Assembly: GCF_032062135.1 (NCBI RefSeq)
Contig: NC_092864.1
Coordinates: 22,234,816-22,298,815 of the forward strand
Direction: 5' to 3'
Source of the DNA: Pyxicephalus adspersus
Taxonomy: Eukaryota > Chordata > Amphibia > Anura > Pyxicephalidae
DNA: 64,000 nucleotides
Below the pieces are notes generated by a model, which did no database searches, had not been told where the DNA came from, and saw only the letters and a list, made by a program, of their open reading frames with translations. A program made the translations under genes and the position numbers. Within the stretch, counting starts at the first letter, position 1; each line of letters begins with the position of its first letter. Below are positions 36,001 to 46,724 of this stretch, in pieces.

Positions 36001-36110
36001 ACTAAGCATATTAAATTCTGACTATGCAATATCCTTTAGAACTACCAACAACTATGTACTACAAGGACCTGCCTGAATAAATACATATTGATTGGTTAGA
36101 TTAGAAAGAT
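33010..36110. other. Intergenic stretch, no supported gene
   Basis: Includes frames of 107 codons (33950-34273, minus) and 148 codons (35559-36005, plus). The 148-codon frame is open across an A-run and a T-rich tract, with no domain, signal peptide or repeat. I treat both as chance. Around 35255-35300 the sequence 'gggccatttcagacttctgg' resembles a dispersed frog repeat end. Confidence 0.45.
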
Positions 36111-36119
36111 CATATTATA

Positions 36120-36900
36120 GAGTTTAGGCCATTCTGAATGTACAAAGATCGTTTAGTTAAAGTGAGATATGAACGATGAAGCTGTAATTCACACGCTCGT
36201 CATGGAGGACCAGAATTACTCTGTCGCTGTTTCAACTTTCAGGGGTATAAATAAAATAAAAATATAATTGTGAATTCGGGTCGACTTTAGGATTTTTGCC
36301 CAAATAGGTGATTGTAATTTGGTCAGCAGGCTGCTGAATGGCTTTCCAAGTCAGACCCCCTCCTTCTGAGTACCAGTTATAGCAGTGTTATTTATTTCGG
36401 AAAACTAGTCCATGGCATCCTGGCAACATGTCATTCATTCTATATGAGTTCCTTCTACTCTGGTTTAGTAAATGTGTTTCTGACAGCTTAGCTGATTCCA
36501 TAATCACTGCTGGCACAGAATGAACAATATGCCATTTCGCCGCACTTTATGCATATACAGTACTTTGCAAAATGTCATTATGGAGTAAGAAAGGCGGGCA
36601 TGCTGCTGAGTGTGCACACATGTTTCAGTCCCTGATCTATTGATTGTGCTGTCAGATGCCATTTAACAAAGCATGATTTTTATGACACAGGCTATATTGC
36701 TGATCTTACTTATGACCAATAATAACCAATCTTCTCTACCGCTGATGGGTCAGCAGGCAAGGAATCAAACAGAACTGACACACAGTGGATGATTTACAAT
36801 GCTTCCATCACTGGCGCTGTATTAAATTTGTGTATAATCAGAAAACAAACATCATATCATGGAAGTGGAAGTCAAGGCCGATTGGAATAAATTCTAAAAA
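36120..36900. promoter_or_regulatory. Candidate conserved non-coding block K
   Basis: About 780 bp of complex, repeat-free DNA with many candidate sites: an octamer-like 'tttatgcatatac' near 36548, paired TAAT/ATTA cores, and MEIS/TGIF-like 'ctgtcag' near 36649. One of the longest continuous regulatory-looking blocks in the window. No alignment was made. Confidence 0.36.
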
Positions 36901-37109
36901 CAGCTAAACACACATTGTAAAGCAGCCAAAAGTACTCTTAAAGGATGCTTAAGGGTAAGATTTTGAAATTCAGATAGGTGATAATTCCACTTGTGCAATA
37001 ATTAAGTATTTACAATAAACAGCCAATATATATTATTGTAATACATGGACAGAAATCATTTTACCTTTGTATTTCTGTTCATATAGTATTGAGATTTTCA
37101 CAGCTCCTA

Positions 37110-37520
37110 CAAATACTACATAAGGATAAGTTCACACCCACAGTGCACATTAATTCCTGCGTGGCTTGCACAATTGACAGTGGGCAGAAGTGTACTGAAC
37201 TGCTCAATGCCAACTTCATTTATTCCTAATTGGGCTGCCATGTAGCGTCTGACCAGAGGAAGCAGTTCAGAACACGAGGAAGCAGAACTTCAGTCCAACC
37301 TCACCGCCAATCTGAACATAGGCTGGTGGCTCCCCTTTCCTTTGCCATATGCTACACTGAAAGAAAAACTTAAACGTTACAGCACATAATAATATGGAAT
37401 ATTGTACATCACATCGCTTCCAACCAATCAATCTGATCGGATAGATTTTACCAATCAGAAAATCAATTGTATTGTTCATTATGGAAGGGAATCTGCTCAT
37501 GTGTACCAGACCTTACTTGT
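37110..37520. mobile_element. Possible decayed DNA-transposon repeat
   Basis: The left part 'aagttcacacccacagtgca' and the right part 'tcatgtgtaccagaccttac' resemble ends of frog dispersed repeats known to me as 'gttcacac' and 'tgtgtaccaggcctta' types. The interior (37420-37490) has 'aatctgatcgg' / 'ccaatcagaaaatc' inverted pieces. The family is not certain. Confidence 0.4.
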
Positions 37521-38488
37521 CACATTCTAATCAAGTAATGGTTGTGTCTGCTGGGTGAACCAATGTAGTGTACTGAGTCAATAGACCACTAAATCACCCA
37601 ACGTGGACTTTTAAATGTTTCATATGACAGCACTGACACTAGGAAGGAACATCCACTAAGTTACCTAGCCCTACTTTACATTAGTTGCATTGACCTGTCC
37701 AGGCTGAGGAACATTAAAGGAATGGGTCTCAGATTTTAACCTAAAGGTAGCCAAAAATCAGCTAAGAAGATAATCACGGCCTCAACACCCAATAGAAAAC
37801 CAGAGCACCTGTCATAGGTTCCTACTCCACAAATCCACTAAATTATTCATATACCTAATTAGATTAGATTGACCACATGATAAAAACACATTTAAAAAGG
37901 AATCTTCAGAACGAAATTCAAGCCAAAGTTATATTTGCTAACATTATTTGGAGATCTTGATTTTGTATATAATAGAATTATTCTGCACCCTGCTACTCAT
38001 CTGCAAAGAAAATGGGAAAACTATATCTGTTCCCCTGTCCACACCAACTATATGCAAGAAAAATCATCATCCAAAGATTTTCAGAATACAACACTTCTTG
38101 TAGTATCATATTCTTTATAAAGTAAAGGATAGATTAGTGATGTAGGGGCTGCTGAACTGAACTGCTGAAAAACTGACACTCATGGAAGTGTCAGACTCTA
38201 TATAGGATTTGGGCAATGGTTTGTGCTACTTAGAAGTAAGTATTAATCATTTTGGGGAGGATCCCATTTTAATGTATTGTAAAGCCAACAACTAAACTAT
38301 TATATGAGTGTTATTGAAATCTTAAAATTATTTTTCAATATTTGTAATGCAGAAAGTTTCTTTAAAATCATAACTGGTGATCATATCAAGAAGCCCCTTG
38401 TTAGAATACTTCTTTATAGGATGACAATACCTTGTTCTTGTCCCCCGGTTTTGCACCATTGTTGTCATTCTTTTACATGGTCTTCCTC
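37521..38488. other. Intergenic stretch, nothing recognised
   Basis: AT-rich unique-looking DNA without supported features. Confidence 0.5.
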
Positions 38489-38493
38489 CAAGG

Positions 38494-39180
38494 TGTAATG
38501 CGCCTGGGCACACAAATCACAACCATCTCCAGGGAATACGTTCAACAGACTTTATTCCCTAATCCAAGTACAGGCCGGGGTCAAACACAATAGATCAATC
38601 AAATGAGCGAGGTACAAAAGGATGCGGCAGAAGGTGTAGTCAGTGACAATCCTAAGTCAGGTCATACAAGGTCAATAATCAGACCGGGGCACTGCTGGTA
38701 ATATGTCTGAGCTGGTGAAAAGACACAGGGAAGAAAACAGAGGTCTAAAGGGTAATCCGACATAACAACGCACCCAAGCACACCGTAACACAGAGGCTAT
38801 AATGGGCAAGGGTGCTAATGATAGGGTCTCATTAAATGGGCAGAGTGCCCAATCACATTACGCCACCTGGCGCTATTGGATAGGAGGAATCATACTGAAT
38901 AATGAATCCCCTGCGGCCAATTTGGGGGTACAAGAAGAGCGCATAGTAGCGCGCACACCTCTTACAGCAGGACCCCTGGACCATGCTGTACTGTGCACGT
39001 GCGCAGGAATGAGGGCGCGTGCAGTACTGTGCAGGGATGCTGGGGATGCCGGGATGGATTCCTTCACCAATGAGAGGAGGCACGCTGCGAGCAGAGTGGC
39101 GGCAGCCACGGCCCTGCTGTCTGCTGCAGCAGTCACCTCCACGCTACCAGCGGGACCGCTGGCAGGGTAAGTACCTTACA
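38494..39180 (-). mobile_element. Solo LTR of a retrotransposon
   Basis: A 687-bp block begins TGTAA and ends TTACA, as LTRs do. It is flanked by identical 5-bp target duplications 'caagg' (38489-38493, 39181-39185). The polyadenylation-type AATAAA lies on the minus strand (complement of 38551-38556), as do CCAAT-like motifs, so the LTR points left. Its minus-strand start 'tgtaaggtacttaccctgcc' resembles the start of the LTR at 50587. It is much more G+C- and CpG-rich than its surroundings. No internal retroviral genes are present, so recombination between LTRs has probably removed them. The 122-codon plus-strand frame inside is LTR sequence, not a gene. Confidence 0.88.
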
Positions 39181-39329
39181 CAAGGGTTCTATTTTAACCC
39201 AGGCATATACCATTGTTGTCAACATCAGGACGTCTACCTTGAGAAATGCCATTTACCTATCTCTGGAGGAAATGTTGACACAAGGTGGCTAAAAGAAGTT
39301 ACAAATCAGCGGCACTGAAATAAAAGCCA

Positions 39330-40015
39330 AAGCTGAAAGTTCATTTCTATTAAGGAAATGGAAACCAATTAATGATTCAGTGCTTTATGAAACTACATAT
39401 CATTCATTTGAGGTTTACGTTCTACCTCAAGCATATTTTGTGTTGAGAACTTAGAATTCCTCAACGTACAGAATACTGCTGTCAGCTAACATAAATTCAT
39501 ACAATAGGCAGGGTTAAGTGTGCATAAAATTCAGTTTTTAGCATTCCTATTAGTTTTGTTATTCCATTATTTATGACGCATTACACTAAACGAAGATATG
39601 CAGTCCATGTTTATGTGTATTGGGTTAATCGCTCAGTAAATAGTACCTACAATCCATCAGCTTTGAATAATATTGTTTTTTTCCTGCAGTTATTTAGTTT
39701 ACAAAACCTCCATAACCAAATCCGCAATAGAATTTGTACAATGTACTAAGTGCCATTAGCTTTAAATGCCTTTACATTGCAGATAGTGGTTCTCCGGCAT
39801 AGTCTTAGATGACATCTATCTATTGGGAAGATGAGGGTTTTGTATGCATGACGCACACACTAAATATTCTGATGGCCATGTCTCTCAGGAGACGCGTTCG
39901 GCATCTGTCAACAAGATTCTGTCCTCTTTACTCCTAGGAGCAGAGTTATACCCGCTTCACGGACACCACTGCGTGCAAAGACTTGAAAAAAGACATTGGG
40001 AAGAAAAGTAAAGTG
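39330..40015. promoter_or_regulatory. Candidate conserved non-coding block L
   Basis: Complex DNA on the right of the solo LTR with homeodomain cores ('accaattaatgattcag' near 39364, 'gggttaatcgctcag' near 39622) and a CpG-containing segment ('gagacgcgttcggcatctg', 39889-39907). Regulatory function is inferred only. Confidence 0.3.
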
Positions 40016-40218
40016 GTTGCCCATGGTTATCACAGTGATAAGACTTGCTTGTTTAATTTTCCAAGGTGATAAAATATGAAACCTGACTGATCACATGGGC
40101 AACAATTTATTATAAACCTAATACATACAATATTACAACATATTATGTAAAAATGCATAAATAAAGACGGAAAGTTGTCAGTTGGCATGATTACATTTAA
40201 ATTAGAAAAAAAATATAT

Positions 40219-40228
<10 letters not shown>

Positions 40229-40273
<45 letters not shown>
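40229..40273. repeat. (GATA)n microsatellite
   Basis: About 11 clean GATA/TAGA tetranucleotide units following a short AT run, directly abutting the 5' end of the SINE. Confidence 0.95.
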
Positions 40274-40600
40274 GCAGCACAGCAGCTCAGAGGTTAGCAC
40301 TCTTATCTTTGCAGGTTTGGGTCTCAGGTTTGGATCTCAGTCAGGGCGCTATCTGCATTAGGTTTGCATGTTCTTTCCATGTTTACATGGGCTTCCTCCA
40401 GGTACACTGGTTTCCTCCAACATTCCAAAAACATGCAGTTAGGTTAATTTGCTTCCCCTCAGAACTGCCTTTAGACTGTGGTAATGACTATGGTAAGGGA
40501 TTGTGAGCCCATTTGAGTAACAGTAAATGATATAAGGATGGACTTTGTAAAGTGTTGTGTAATTTTTCGGCGCTATATGAATAAGTTAATAATAATAATA
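40274..40600 (+). mobile_element. tRNA-derived SINE, V-SINE-like, nearly full length
   Basis: Has a tRNA-related head with A-box-like 'gctcagaggttagcac' (about 40285) and decayed B box 'ggtttggatct' (40328). A central domain follows ('tttgcatgttctttccatg', 'ttcctccaacattccaaaaa', 40362-40431), recognisable as that shared by V-SINE-type elements of fish and amphibians. The 3' tail 'cggcgctatatgaata' ends in (AAT)n. It was mobilised by a LINE partner sharing the tail. Many substitutions show it is old. The 65-codon frame inside is spurious. Confidence 0.85.
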
Positions 40601-41555
40601 GACATATCTCCCAGCTTTAGACCTTGAAATACAATCTGAGCCCATTGGCAGTATACACTACGCCATGTATGCCACGTTTTTCGTACCATAAAATACTCAA
40701 ATGGCACAAATCAGGATTCTAGAGACACACATGGAACTCAACACAAAGAATCATTTTCTAAAACTAAATTACATGCTTCTCTTGGCAAAGAATTTAGTCA
40801 GACAGCTAACAATTTGTCCGATCCTACCTCAAAAAAGAAGTTTGTTAAAATAGTTGGGGACTACATAGCAACCAGGAACTATTGGGACAATGAACACCAT
40901 GATCCAGAATATCACAGTGTAAAGAAAAGATGACGGACATCAACAGTCAAGACAAAAATAACATAAATCATATGTATGTAAACATATGTAACATACAACA
41001 TAGTATATGGATTGTAGAGGAAAGGAGGCAAGTAAAACACAGCAAAGATGAAGAATGCAAAGGTTCAGGAGCATGTACTGTGTATAGTCTCATCTGCTGG
41101 ACAATGGTTGCCAAAAATGCGCGAGGGTGAAAATGCAAAAACTTTGGTAGTCAATGGAAAGAAAGAAATGACTTTGGTTAGTATGAAATAACACCCCATT
41201 ATGAATAAGGCCCCTTCCTAGACATTGTCATTCTGTGGGTGCCCTTTTAGTGGGAGCTGTAAAATAACGAGCAATATGTGTGAATAGTAATAATTGTGAA
41301 TGGCACACCCAGACACTTGTAGGCTGCAGAAACACAATACAGTGCATTGCATTCATCGAACTTGGCATGTGCAGTTTTTGGTTTGCTGTGCTGTATTGGC
41401 ATTTGAGTCTGGGACAGTTGGGTAGTATAGATAGATAGATAAATAGATAGACAGTTCTGTAAATATATATAATAATATTAATGTGCAAATGTTTATAAAA
41501 AGTCTTGTAATTATCTTGTAATATTTTATTCAACATTTGCACAAACACCTGCACT
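40601..41555. other. Intergenic stretch with small GATA run
   Basis: A short (TAGA)n tract lies at about 41429-41449. The 108-codon minus-strand frame (41228-41554) includes it and has no domain. Confidence 0.5.
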
Positions 41556-41559
41556 GCAT

Positions 41560-42110
41560 TCAGCCCCCTGGCAGGATTTCAGATTACAACTGACTGACGT
41601 CTTGTGCTGTACCATACGGAAATGTGGTGTGTGCCCCAGCTCGATTCTTCCCATCAGCGCTTCATTGTAATGCACCCACTGTTCCCTTAGTTTCCATGGA
41701 AGCTGTTCTATTACACCTTGCTATTTTACTGCTGCAGGAGGAACACTAACTTTGTTTTGTGTGTTTGAGGGGGAAGAAAGTAGTTCGAGTTCATTTTTCT
41801 CACCTGAGAATTTTTGGGTTGCTATGACAACAGCAGGTGGGCACTCCAACTCTGAGACCATCAATCTCGCGCCGGTGAACATTGTTATCTTTAACAGGCT
41901 GTGCGTCGAAATCAGACAGTGGAATTAATAGCTTCATGTGTGTTTTTTTCTCCCCAGACCTCTTTTGGACAACGAGATGAGTGATTGGGCAGAAATGGCC
42001 AATGAACCGTGTTCACAAACAAATGCCGTTGTTCCGAAAACCACATTAACCGTGTGGTGACAAGGTGTAACTCACAGACTTCTGTTTCAATCATTATTAG
42101 CATTCTTGTT
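41560..42110. promoter_or_regulatory. Candidate conserved non-coding block M with RFX X-box
   Basis: Complex repeat-free DNA holding a near-perfect palindromic X-box GTTGCTATGACAAC (41818-41831), the site bound by RFX factors, which often control ciliary genes. An E-box CACCTG lies just before it (41802), and there are ATTA cores around 41680 and 41924 and an unusual CpG cluster 'tctcgcgccggtgaac' (41865-41880). The motif is direct observation; the function is inferred. Confidence 0.42.
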
Positions 42111-44190
42111 ATAGGTTACCTGAACAAAATCATTGTTTTAATATTCTTGGCCAGTGTATTGTGCAAATACTTTCCATTCGTATCTTCTCGTTCCTCGATG
42201 TTGAGGTTTGCCAGATTCATTTTTGAGATTGACTGATTTGTTGCTGACCATTTGCGATGTATCTTCTATCATTCACCAATAATTTTACCTGTTTGCCATT
42301 GAGGTATAATCCCGGCCAATACTCTTACTGTTTCTTGCAATGAGATTATGTTTCACAGTTACAAGGTCAGTCTGGCCAAAACTAGTCTTCCATTGTTTGG
42401 TAAGTGCTGGAGAGTTATGTAAACCCTAAAAATAAACTCAGCTTAGATGAACAGTGGGAAGTGGTGTGGTTATTGCACCTTACCCTCAAGTAAACGGTTG
42501 CCTACAAACCACATACTGTACATGTTTGTCCATAATCAATGATGGGTATTTAACAACAGTAGGCATTGGTTCAGCCATATCTGAAGAGATAACTGACTGT
42601 CAAATGCTGTCAAAGTAGTGTCCAAGAATACAAGATCCACCAAGGAAATTGACGAATAATTAACAACCACCTATCTAAACTACCTTTAAGAATGCCTTTG
42701 TTCTTTTAAATATTGAACATGTGGGAAGTGGTCAGCTGGTAGACTGTCAACTATCTGATACCTATAAACACTGAAAAACATCAATGTAAACCAACTCCTA
42801 TTTGCACCTTTGTGGTCTGTTAAATGTTCCAAAAACTTGTTGATTTTCTGAAATCTTATGAACTAATAACTTTTACAACATGCTGCACTGAAATCTCAAA
42901 TCTAATTGACCTGAAGGCTTTAGGTCTACTTCAACCAAACCATCAGCTACCATTGTCTTCTTTACATTAGTTTTTTTCTGTTTGGGTTTTTCTTTTTATT
43001 CTCTTTAGATGCCTTTCCTAGTCAAACCACAAGGTATACCAATCCATGAAAATTGTAAAACCACTGACAAGTGAAGTCAGGGAAGAGAGGATATATCATT
43101 GTTCTCGAGGATGATGGGTTAAAATCAGGAAAAATAAGTGTAAGGATCCAAGGGACTTGGAAAACCAATACAGATCAGAGCATCTTCAAACATTCTGTTT
43201 TTAGAGGATTCGGCACTAATGTCTTGGTCTAAGCTACCACAGCCAATGGCTAAAAAAGTTGAAGCTGGTTTGGTGTCACAGTAGAGATCCACACAATATC
43301 ATATAGGTGGCTTTATTGTTTTAACTGAGTCTAAATGCCAACAAAAACCCAAATACATAGGGCAGCACCTACCTAATGGTGGCATTTGCCTGCCAAAACA
43401 AAAGAATGTTATTGAACTGGCATTGTAATGAGTGTTGTTGAGCCTGCCCAAGGCTGGCCTCTTATGGTCTGATGGTGGCATCAAACGTGGAAGTATCTGC
43501 ATTGTAAAAGAGAATAACCTGACAGCCATATGAGCATAAAAAAATGAAGTATTTGAAAAAAATGTAAAAGCTTTAATCAACTAATTAATGTCTTAGCTAG
43601 GTTGATGTGTAGTCACTGTTGAATTTCACGACAGGCTTTACATCTAATATATAATGCTATAACAACTTAAGTTATGAGTTTACTAGAAAACACACTTTCC
43701 CTGTAAAGTTTATCCATTTGACTCTAAAGAGGTAATAAATGTAGGATTTTGCAGTTACATAAACTAGTGTATTTACAAGATTCAAAAGTTAATGGTAATG
43801 TGTGGTAGACTGATGAAAATATTTGCATTTATAATAAAAAATTTTTTGCAAGTACTCCTAATTCCTTTATGAGCACACGATGAGAAAAGCTGACTTGTGC
43901 CAACCCACCCGCTTTCATGATGTTTTTGATCTACATAGTTGCACTACTTTGCTGTATTTTAATGAATGCAGGCGATAGGTGTTACAAGAAAAAAGGAAAA
44001 AAATACTTTGATAAGTTACAATTATGAAAGCAAGTGTTTTTTTTCTTTTCTCTTTTTTTATTTTAAGACTTGTGAATACTTACAACAAAAAAGAGCATCA
44101 GTTAAGACAAACGTCATAAAACTTGAGTTCAGACTTGTTTTTATATTCTAATTGTCAGCTCGGGGGTTGAGGGTTTTCTGTTATCAAAAA
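42111..44190. other. Intergenic stretch, no supported gene
   Basis: Mostly unique sequence. The part at 43300-43540 ('ggtggcatttgcctgccaaa' and neighbours) may belong to a dispersed repeat. The 93-codon minus-strand frame there has no recognised domain. Confidence 0.45.
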
Positions 44191-44194
44191 CACT

Positions 44195-44465
44195 ATAGCC
44201 ATGACAGATAAGAGTGCGGGCAGGACACTGCTAGGGGTAAGTGAGTGATCAGGAGTATGCAAGGGGTCTTTTCCAACACCAGAGTATGGTCAAGAGTCTG
44301 ATAGAGGATATTCCCAAAGGTAGAAATGAGTGTGGTCAAGATTCTACAAAGGATCATTCCCAACAGATAAGATGAGCATATGGCCGGGATCTTGATGAGG
44401 GTCATTCCCACCAACAAGATAAGAGCGTTATTGGGGCCATGTCAGGGGCTATTTCCAACACTCCA
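44195..44465 (+). repeat. ~47-bp degenerate minisatellite
   Basis: Five to six drifted copies with the recurring core 'ggatcattcccaacag...gataagatgagcgtatggtc'. Spacing between 'attccca' cores is 46 and 48 bp in the clearest part (44308-44410). Confidence 0.8.
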
Positions 44466-44738
44466 AAACACTGTAGTCTGTTGAGGACATGACTCAGGTA
44501 GCCAGGATGTTCACCACCCCTTCAACAATAGCTATACTCCTCCTTTTTCCCCCAACCCCATTCCCCTAAACAAATACAGCATAAATTACTTTGGGAATTG
44601 GCCCTGGACCTGGATCCCAACTTTTACCAGTGCCATCCAGCAGGTAAGATTGGTTATTTCAGGAGGAACATCACCTGTCCCTTTCTGCAATAACCATCTG
44701 CCTGATTCTCAATTTTGTAAATTGGGACTTTAGTTTTA

Positions 44739-45189
44739 CAGGTAGTCCCTAAGTTAAAAACATTCGACATAAGAACAACTCCTAGATACGAACAGGGTTC
44801 CCCTGTTGGTGTGAAGGAAGGGGGCTTGATGAGACAGAGAGGGGAGGGGGGCAGTTTGCATGACTTGAACAAGACATCTTTTGGTTGTAACTTCTTAATA
44901 ACCAAGACAAACTCTGCATTGTTTCTTTTTGCATATCAAACCCAGCTTGCTCCAGAAAATAATAAATATCCAGGCTCTATAAAGTTTTTTTTTTGCTTTG
45001 TTTGTGATTAATTCACAATGAGGATTTAATACAGTAACTGACACCACACTGCCTAATGATATGTTGAGACAAACATCTGTCCTAATTGCATTTATTAAAA
45101 CAATGTACCTGTTCTGACTTACATACAAATTCAACTTAAAAACAAACCTACAGTCTCTACTATCTCATATGTAACCCGGGGACTACCTG
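44739..45189. mobile_element. Tigger/pogo-like non-autonomous DNA transposon
   Basis: A 451-bp element flanked by TA on both sides (44737-44738, 45190-45191). The left end starts 'caggtagtccctaagtta' and the right end, in complement, starts 'caggtagtccccgggtta'. Further complementary stretches extend well inside ('gttaaaaacattcgac' region against 'ttaaaaacaaacc' region). TA target and CAGG-type ends point to the pogo branch of Tc1/mariner. No transposase frame remains. Frames of 66-83 codons inside are chance. Confidence 0.85.
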
Positions 45190-45409
45190 TACTTTAAAGT
45201 AAAACTTCAATTTCTGTATTATATTATCCCTGTCTTCTCCCACCAATACCTAGATGAGGATATCAGCACTGTCTTTTCAGGAAGATTCTGCACAGCAAAG
45301 ACCAACTAAAATCCTATCAGAAGATGTTCTAATAAAAGACTGGGGAGATTTCATCTGCTGTATATTCTATGGGGAACTTCAAGGAAGACCAGCGACATCA
45401 CACCCAGGG

Positions 45410-45623
45410 ATGTGAAAAAAGAATGTAGGGTAAACATATTTCTACAAGTTTTATTTTCAGGAAATCACAAAGATGTTGTGAGACTGCTGCACTGATGAAA
45501 GCTTTTCACCCAAGATATGTGAAAAAAGAATGTAGGGTAAACATATTTCTACAAGTTTTATTTTCAGGAAATCACAAAGATGTTGTGAGACTGCTGCACT
45601 GATGAAAGCTTTTCACCCAAGAT
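45410..45623 (+). repeat. Perfect 107-bp tandem duplication
   Basis: Bases 45410-45516 and 45517-45623 are identical by eye over all 107 positions. The boundary shows short homology ('cacccagggat' before, 'cacccaagat' at the junction and end), suggesting replication slippage or microhomology-mediated duplication. Complete identity in otherwise drifting DNA means it is very recent, or an assembly artefact. Confidence 0.93.
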
Positions 45624-46080
45624 GTTCACAAAAGTCCAGTTATGCAAATCTAAGCTTGCGGAAAAACAATGTTAGCATTTTATTTCTACAATAGTCATTG
45701 TGATAGGGCGGAGAATGAACCAGAGAACACACTTTGCCTGAATTTTACAAACTTACATTTACAGCCATTCAGATTATAATAATATATGAATATATTAGAA
45801 AAAATACTGGAATTAAACCTGAAGGGCAGCCAAGGGCAGAAGATGAATGCCAGGAATAAAATTAGCAGGTAGCCTGTTCTCCCTAAATAGCTTTAAACAC
45901 CATTTTTTTAATGTGTTTAAATAAAAGAATGTTTAATACTTAGGAGACAAAGCTAAGAAAAAATGACACTATATGAATCACCGTATATGGCCAATTATAT
46001 CCCATAGTGTGATTCATAAATTGCCTTTATAAGTAGCTTGATAATAAATGAGCTGCACATCATGCTTTTTAAACAGTCAA
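45624..46080. other. Intergenic stretch, nothing recognised
   Basis: AT-rich unique DNA without supported features. Confidence 0.5.
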
Positions 46081-46560
46081 TCAGTTACTCAGTTCCATGT
46101 TTCTCCTTTTCTTTCTGATCAGGGACTAAGCCTGACTCGGTATGATACACTTATGTTACAGAGTGCTTTGTATTCCATGCACCTGTAATTATACCCACTG
46201 CTTCCCCAGCGTGACTTTCACTGTCTAATCCAACAACACATTAATAACTGTTACAAGCTCTTATTTTAAGATGCTCAATAATGCCGTTTAATTTATGAAG
46301 ACGTCATTATAATTAGCATCTTGGGAAAAGTCTTATAATGTTTTCGCTTCCCCCTCCTTTTTTTCGATTAACTAGACTTCCGTGCAGACTTTATGTGCAG
46401 TTTATTGCAGGCTGAAACAAAAGATGGTCACAGGTTAAGCCTTTGGATGGAGGCAATACTAATTTATCCTAATTGAAATCGGTAATAAGAGCCAATTGGT
46501 TCATATGAAATGTGTGTAAATTTAAGGCAATTACTGTATACTATTTACGTGTGCCTATGT
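46080..46560. promoter_or_regulatory. Candidate conserved non-coding block N
   Basis: One of the most enhancer-like blocks: dense homeodomain cores ('cctgtaattatacc' near 46183, 'attataattagcatc' near 46308, 'gattaactag' near 46366, 'ctaattgaaatc' near 46469), a bZIP-like 'gacgtcat' (46300-46307) and no repeats or frames. Conservation untested. Confidence 0.42.
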
Positions 46561-46692
46561 CGCTATTAGCCATCGGATATCTGTCTCTAAAGATGCATAC
46601 AGCTGTCATATTATTTTTGCTGGAAACAAACTTTTAGGATTGTTTCCAGTGAGCACTGTACACACAACCCTGTTCAGTTCTACGAAAATGAG

Positions 46693-46724
46693 AGGATGCA
46701 GCAGGGTTTTTCCTGCTGCATCCT
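46693..46724. repeat. 13-bp perfect stem-loop followed by A tract
   Basis: 'aggatgcagcagg' (46693-46705), loop 'gttttt', then the exact complement (46712-46724), followed by an A run at 46730. It may be part of a dispersed repeat end. It is too short for a microRNA precursor. Confidence 0.85.

Noticed and set aside
35559..36005. 148-codon plus-strand open frame
   Set aside because: No recognisable domain, signal peptide or codon bias; it reads through A- and T-rich tracts. A frame of this length is expected by chance in 64 kb.
38802..39170. 122-codon frame rich in Ala/Arg in CpG-rich DNA
   Set aside because: It lies wholly inside a solo LTR with defined ends, on the strand opposite to the LTR, and other frames are open there too.
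46693..46724. Possible microRNA precursor hairpin
   Set aside because: The stem is only 13-14 bp with a 6-nt loop, far short of a pre-miRNA stem.
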